A stretch of DNA of 64,000 bases from Bacillota bacterium (GTDB lineage: Bacteria > Bacillota_I > Bacilli_A > RF39 > UBA660). The stretch's first letter is position 1. The number at the start of each line of letters is the position of its first letter. The notes beneath the pieces are model-generated. The model made no database searches. It saw only the letters and a list, made by a program, of their open reading frames with translations, and was not told where the DNA came from. The position numbers were made by a program, and so were the translations under genes. The stretch spans positions 92,657 through 156,656 of the forward strand of contig SVAJ01000001.1 in the NCBI GenBank assembly GCA_015059435.1. The letters are read 5' to 3'. Positions 60,491 through 64,000 of the stretch are shown piece after piece.

Positions 60491-62638
60491 TTAACCAGTA
60501 AATTTTGGATTTAACGTTAGTGTTATTTCCATACCTTCTTTTATTTCAGTGTTCTCACTAATACTTTGTTCGGTAACATATCCTACACCATTTAGTTTTA
60601 CTTTTAATCCCATTAATTCTAATATGTTTTTAGCTATTTTTGAAGATAGTCCAACTACATTAGGAACTTTATTCACATTGTCATTTGTAATTAAATATAC
60701 TTCATCTTTATTAGTTATTACTGTCTTTGATTCAGGATATTGTTTTATAACTTTAGATCCTGATCCATATATTTTATATTTTATTCCGTTAGTATCTAAT
60801 GTATTTTTTACTTTATCTACTTTTTTATTTACAAAACTTGGTAATTTATAATCTTTTACTTCTATTTTAGTATTATTCTTTTCATTACCATAATATTTTG
60901 ATACATTACTAACTATTTCTTTTACTGCATTAGAAATTGGTGTTTGTTTTCCTCCACCTGGTTTTTTAACTGAAGCATAGATTATTATTTGTGGATTGCT
61001 TTTTGGATATACACCAGCAAAAGATGATATTACATTTTCTTTACCATCTAAATATCCTCCTCCATTACTTTTAGCAATCTGGGCAGTTCCAGTTTTACCA
61101 ATTAGTTCATGAGAGTCTATTCTATATCCACTACCTGTATTTCCAATACCGTTAACACAATCATCCATTAGACTAATTGTTTTTTGAACTGTTGTTGTTG
61201 AGGCAACACGTTCAATTTCTGTTCTCTTATTATCTACTATTACTTCTTTTGTTTCTGGATCTACTATTTTTTCTACTATGTATGGTTCTAATAACATACC
61301 ATCATTAGTAAGTGGAGTTAAGGCTTTAATGTTTTGGATTGGTGTAGTTGTGATACCTTGTCCAAATCCAGCATTATATATTTCTGTTTCATATTTAAAA
61401 TCTAATTTACCTGTTTGTTCATTTGGAAGTGTTATTCCTGTTTTTCTACCAAAACCTAATTTTTTAAAATATTTTCTTAGCATAATACTACTCATATGTC
61501 TGTTTATTAAATTAATAACACCAACATTACTACTCATAGCATATCCTTTATCAAAAGTGATTGTTCCCCATCCGTTACGATCCCAGTCACCTATTTCAGT
61601 TCCATCATTTGTTACATATACACCTGAATAATATGTTTCATTCCCGTCATATACGCCATTTTCCATTGCAGCCATATAGGTAAAAGTTTTCATAGTACTA
61701 CCTGGTTCATAAGGTGATGATACTGCCAAATCTAAATAGTTAGTAATATCTCTTTTATTAGGATCAAATGATGGTGCTGTTGAAGTTGCTAAGATTGCTC
61801 CTGTTTTAGCATCCATAATAGTTATATGGAACCATTCAAATCCATATGTTTCATCAGCTTTTTTGATTGCTTGTTCTACATAAAATTGAATATTACTATC
61901 AATTGTTAGATAAATGTCTTTTCCTTGTGATGCATCTTTTCTATCTTCTCTTGTATCTGCTATTTTATACCCCTTTAAATCTTTTTGATAAGTAACATAA
62001 CCATCTTCACCTTTTAATATCTTATCATAATATTTTTCAATACCCATTTCACCAGTTGTTCTTTCTGTTTTGTTTTCTTCATCTGTCTTTGTCTTAGCAT
62101 ATCCAATTGTATAAGATGCAAAATTTCCTTTCGGATAATATCTCTTATAACTTTCTATAAAATCTATACCTGGTAAATTTAAGTCTTCTATTTTATTTTT
62201 TGTTATTTCATTTAAGTCTTTTCCTTTTGTACCAAATTCTGTTTGATAGACATTTTGTTTATTTAAATATTTTAATATTTCATCTTTTTCCATACCTAGT
62301 ATTGGACTTAACAAGTTAGCAGTCTCTTCTTTATCCACTACGTGTTGTGGTCTTTTCTTATTAGTTGTTCTTTTTGGATCTAAATATGCAATCAATTTAT
62401 AAGATGATACATTTTGAGCCAATATATCATTATTTTTTGAATATATACTTCCTCTTTGAGCAGGTAATATTTCTGTTTTTGTTGTTCTTTTACTTGCTAA
62501 TTCTTTTAAGTTTATACCATCTATTTCTTTAGATAGACCTAACTCTACTAAACGAGCAATCATTAGAGCAAACAAAAGAAGAGAAAATAGTATAATCAAT
62601 TTAGAATATCTTATAGTACTTCTCTTCTTCTTTTTCAT
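60491..62638 (-). CDS. pbpB: Class B penicillin-binding protein with two PASTA domains (division PBP2B)
   Basis: This 715-residue transpeptidase has an N-terminal membrane helix (about 12-30), the motifs STMK (EPGSTMKTF), SSN (AMSSNVG) and KTG (LIGKTGTAQ). Two C-terminal PASTA-like domains begin LPSFVNKKVDKVKNTL and VPNVVGLSSKIAKNIL. It follows ftsL and rsmH, the position of the septal enzyme FtsI/PBP2B in Firmicutes. SpoVD in this window has one PASTA domain. Confidence 0.93.
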   Translation of the reverse strand: MKKKKRSTIRYSKLIILFSLLLFALMIARLVELGLSKEIDGINLKELASKRTTKTEILPAQRGSIYSKNNDILAQNVSSYKLIAYLDPKRTTNKKRPQHVVDKEETANLLSPILGMEKDEILKYLNKQNVYQTEFGTKGKDLNEITKNKIEDLNLPGIDFIESYKRYYPKGNFASYTIGYAKTKTDEENKTERTTGEMGIEKYYDKILKGEDGYVTYQKDLKGYKIADTREDRKDASQGKDIYLTIDSNIQFYVEQAIKKADETYGFEWFHITIMDAKTGAILATSTAPSFDPNKRDITNYLDLAVSSPYEPGSTMKTFTYMAAMENGVYDGNETYYSGVYVTNDGTEIGDWDRNGWGTITFDKGYAMSSNVGVINLINRHMSSIMLRKYFKKLGFGRKTGITLPNEQTGKLDFKYETEIYNAGFGQGITTTPIQNIKALTPLTNDGMLLEPYIVEKIVDPETKEVIVDNKRTEIERVASTTTVQKTISLMDDCVNGIGNTGSGYRIDSHELIGKTGTAQIAKSNGGGYLDGKENVISSFAGVYPKSNPQIIIYASVKKPGGGKQTPISNAVKEIVSNVSKYYGNEKNNTKIEVKDYKLPSFVNKKVDKVKNTLDTNGIKYKIYGSGSKVIKQYPESKTVITNKDEVYLITNDNVNKVPNVVGLSSKIAKNILELMGLKVKLNGVGYVTEQSISENTEIKEGMEITLTLNPKFTG

Positions 62639-62656
62639 AAATTAAACCACGTCCTA

Positions 62657-62953
62657 TTATCTATCAGTTACTGTCTTTATATTACTATTATTATAACTCA
62701 ATCCTTCTGTTTCTGCAACTTCTTGAATTTTTGTTAATGATGCTAATTCATTAATTGTCATTGCTAAACTATCATTAGTTTTTTGTTGAGCAGCTATTTT
62801 TTGTTTTTGACGTTCTACTTCATAGTTAATATTAGCTAGAGTTGCTTTAGAGAAAACGATAGACACAGGAGAAACCACTAGTAAAAATAAGGCTAGTGTA
62901 TAGATTAATCTTTCAAATTTTGACATTTTTAGTCTCTTCTTTACTTTTCTCAT
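62657..62953 (-). CDS. ftsL: Cell-division protein FtsL
   Basis: 98 residues: a short basic cytoplasmic head, one membrane helix (about 15-35) and a coiled coil (NYEVERQKQKIAAQQKTNDS). The pattern and the place between rsmH and pbpB identify FtsL, which joins DivIC and PBP2B in the divisome. The sequence itself is poorly conserved, so synteny carries much of the call. Confidence 0.88.
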   Translation of the reverse strand: MRKVKKRLKMSKFERLIYTLALFLLVVSPVSIVFSKATLANINYEVERQKQKIAAQQKTNDSLAMTINELASLTKIQEVAETEGLSYNNSNIKTVTDR

Positions 62954-62972
62954 GCTATCATCTTCCTTTCTA

Positions 62973-63902
62973 TTATTTTATTCTTTCAATTACTCTTAAC
63001 TTTGCACTCCTTGCTCGTGGATTGTTTTCAAGTTCTTCTTTAGTTGGTAAAATTGCTTTATTTACTACCAATTTAAAATCTGGTAAATACTCATCTGGAA
63101 TATTTGGTAATCCTTGTACTTTAGGATCAATTTTACATTTTTCTTTAAAATATTTTTTTACTATTCTATCTTCTAGTGAATGGAATGTAATAACTGCTAC
63201 TCTTCCACCTACTTTTATTAAAGATAGCGCTTGTTCTAGTGCTGGTTCTAATACATCTAATTCATGATTAACTTCAATTCTAATTGCTTGAAATATTTGT
63301 CTTGCTGGATGTTTATCTTTTCTAAATTTCATTGGTACAGCACTTTTTATTATTTCAACTAATTCTAAAGTTGTTTCAATATCTTTATTTTCTCTATACT
63401 CTACTATTTTTTTTGCAATATTTCTTGAAAATTTATCTTCACCATATTTATAAAAAATATCAGCTAATTGCTCTTTAGAATAGTTATTTACAACTTCATA
63501 TGCACTAAGTTTATTTGATCTATCCATTCTCATATCAAGTCGTGCGTCTTCATGATACGAAAAACCTCTTTCTCCATCATCTAATTGTGGTGATGATACT
63601 CCTAAATCAAATAAAACTCCATCTACTTTTTCTACATCTTGTTCTTTTAATTTCTCTTGCATGTGAACAAAATTACTTTTAATAATAGTGAAGTTAGTAC
63701 CGATAGAATTTAATCTATCAGTACTATGCCGAATTGCTTCACTATCTTGGTCGAAGGCGAATAAGTGCCCCTCTTTTATTCTAGACAAGATGTAACTACT
63801 GTGTCCCCCATAGCCTAATGTTGCATCTACAATTACACTATCTTCTTTTAAGTTTAAAGCTTCGATAGACTCTTCTTTTAGCACACTAATATGTTTTTCC
63901 AT
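62973..63902 (-). CDS. rsmH: 16S rRNA (cytosine1402-N4)-methyltransferase
   Basis: 309 residues. The MraW pattern is complete: HISVLKEESIEAL, VDATLGYGGHS, LFAFDQDSEAI, GVLFDLGVSSPQLDDGERGFSY, and RQIFQAIRIEVNHELDVLE with TFHSLEDRIVK. It methylates C1402 in 16S rRNA. It overlaps the mraZ stop by one base (TAATG). Confidence 0.97.
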   Translation of the reverse strand: MEKHISVLKEESIEALNLKEDSVIVDATLGYGGHSSYILSRIKEGHLFAFDQDSEAIRHSTDRLNSIGTNFTIIKSNFVHMQEKLKEQDVEKVDGVLFDLGVSSPQLDDGERGFSYHEDARLDMRMDRSNKLSAYEVVNNYSKEQLADIFYKYGEDKFSRNIAKKIVEYRENKDIETTLELVEIIKSAVPMKFRKDKHPARQIFQAIRIEVNHELDVLEPALEQALSLIKVGGRVAVITFHSLEDRIVKKYFKEKCKIDPKVQGLPNIPDEYLPDFKLVVNKAILPTKEELENNPRARSAKLRVIERIK

Positions 63903-64000
63903 TATAGATTCACGCTCTCATTAAATAAATTTTCGGCTATATCAGACATGTTGTTCTTAGCAGAATCAAAGAAATTATCCCATTCCTCTAAGGCCCATAT
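63902..64000 (-). CDS. mraZ: C-terminal end of MraZ (cut by the window edge)
   Basis: The last 32 codons are seen (IWALEEWDNFFDSAKNNMSD, then IAENLFNESVNL). The pattern of a Trp-rich start followed by an acidic helix and IAE is the MraZ C-terminus, and the place before rsmH is standard. MraZ is a DNA-binding repressor of the dcw cluster. Confidence 0.85.
   Translation of the reverse strand: MWALEEWDNFFDSAKNNMSDIAENLFNESVNL

Noticed and set aside
1..64000. Reassignment of TGA to Trp, as in Mollicutes with similar base composition
   Set aside because: TGA terminates several genes with coupled downstream starts (738-740, 59618-59620), and conserved Trp positions are TGG.
1..64000. Prophage, insertion sequence or integrative element
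   Set aside because: No transposase, integrase, terminase or flanking repeats are seen. The unknown genes share the base composition and strand bias of their housekeeping neighbours.

Overview
The window is a chromosomal stretch of an AT-rich, low-GC Gram-positive bacterium. Nearly every gene lies on the minus strand. TGA is a stop (for example at 738-740 and 59618-59620) and Trp is TGG, so the code is the standard bacterial one and not the Mycoplasma code. The gene content points to the class Bacilli: the L21 leader, Prp-processed L27, AddAB, a T-box, YceD-rpmF, and a dispersed dcw cluster. Sporulation genes are present (gerE, gerM, spoIIIAH, sspI, spoVD, SpoIID-like and YjcZ-like proteins), so the organism is probably a spore former. 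Many lineage-specific coiled-coil and membrane proteins with no recognisable family suggest an uncultured, probably gut-associated, Bacilli lineage; this last point is inference.

Layout by region. 1-3.4 kb: rpsU, then a compact bacteriocin operon with a C39 peptidase-ABC exporter, an accessory protein, two very short double-glycine peptides (one with a GTG start) and a small basic membrane protein, all overlapping or abutting. 3.5-8.3 kb: a YjcZ-like peptide, tRNA-Arg(TCT), gerM, gerE, spoIIIAH, a DUF5684-like protein, a methionine gamma-lyase family protein and an SDR reductase. 8.4-15.7 kb: ileS behind a cation antiporter under one Ile T-box, then trmD, rimM, a TrmH-type methyltransferase and a YgjP-type metalloprotein. 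15.9-21.2 kb: sspI, a Hpt-receiver protein, obg, and the rplU-prp-rpmA operon with its L21 leader. 21-33.4 kb: three unknown genes (one transglutaminase-like), addAB, rpmF-yceD and a TPR protein. 33.4-43.4 kb: comEB, ftsW, mraY, mnmA, several unknown membrane proteins, and a small locus that resembles a type I toxin-antitoxin pair. 43.4-53.5 kb: spoVD, a plus-strand operon of LysM, transthyretin-like and SpoIID/peptidoglycan-binding proteins, a gpx-trxB-ohrR redox operon, a MYG1 protein and a P-type ATPase. 53.5-64 kb: a 1140-residue repeat protein, a DUF1292 protein, four small unknown membrane-anchored proteins, and the start of the dcw cluster (mraZ, rsmH, ftsL, pbpB).

The genes combine translation and RNA maturation (ribosomal proteins, tRNA and rRNA modification, IleRS), wall synthesis and division, sporulation, peroxide defence and DNA repair. 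The most notable observations are the tightly coupled bacteriocin operon with three cryptic small genes, a Prp-type cleavable leader on ribosomal protein L32 that copies the one on L27, a possible type I toxin-antitoxin locus, and a shared promoter/leader with an unusual AGGGGGAG ribosome-binding region in front of several lineage-specific genes.
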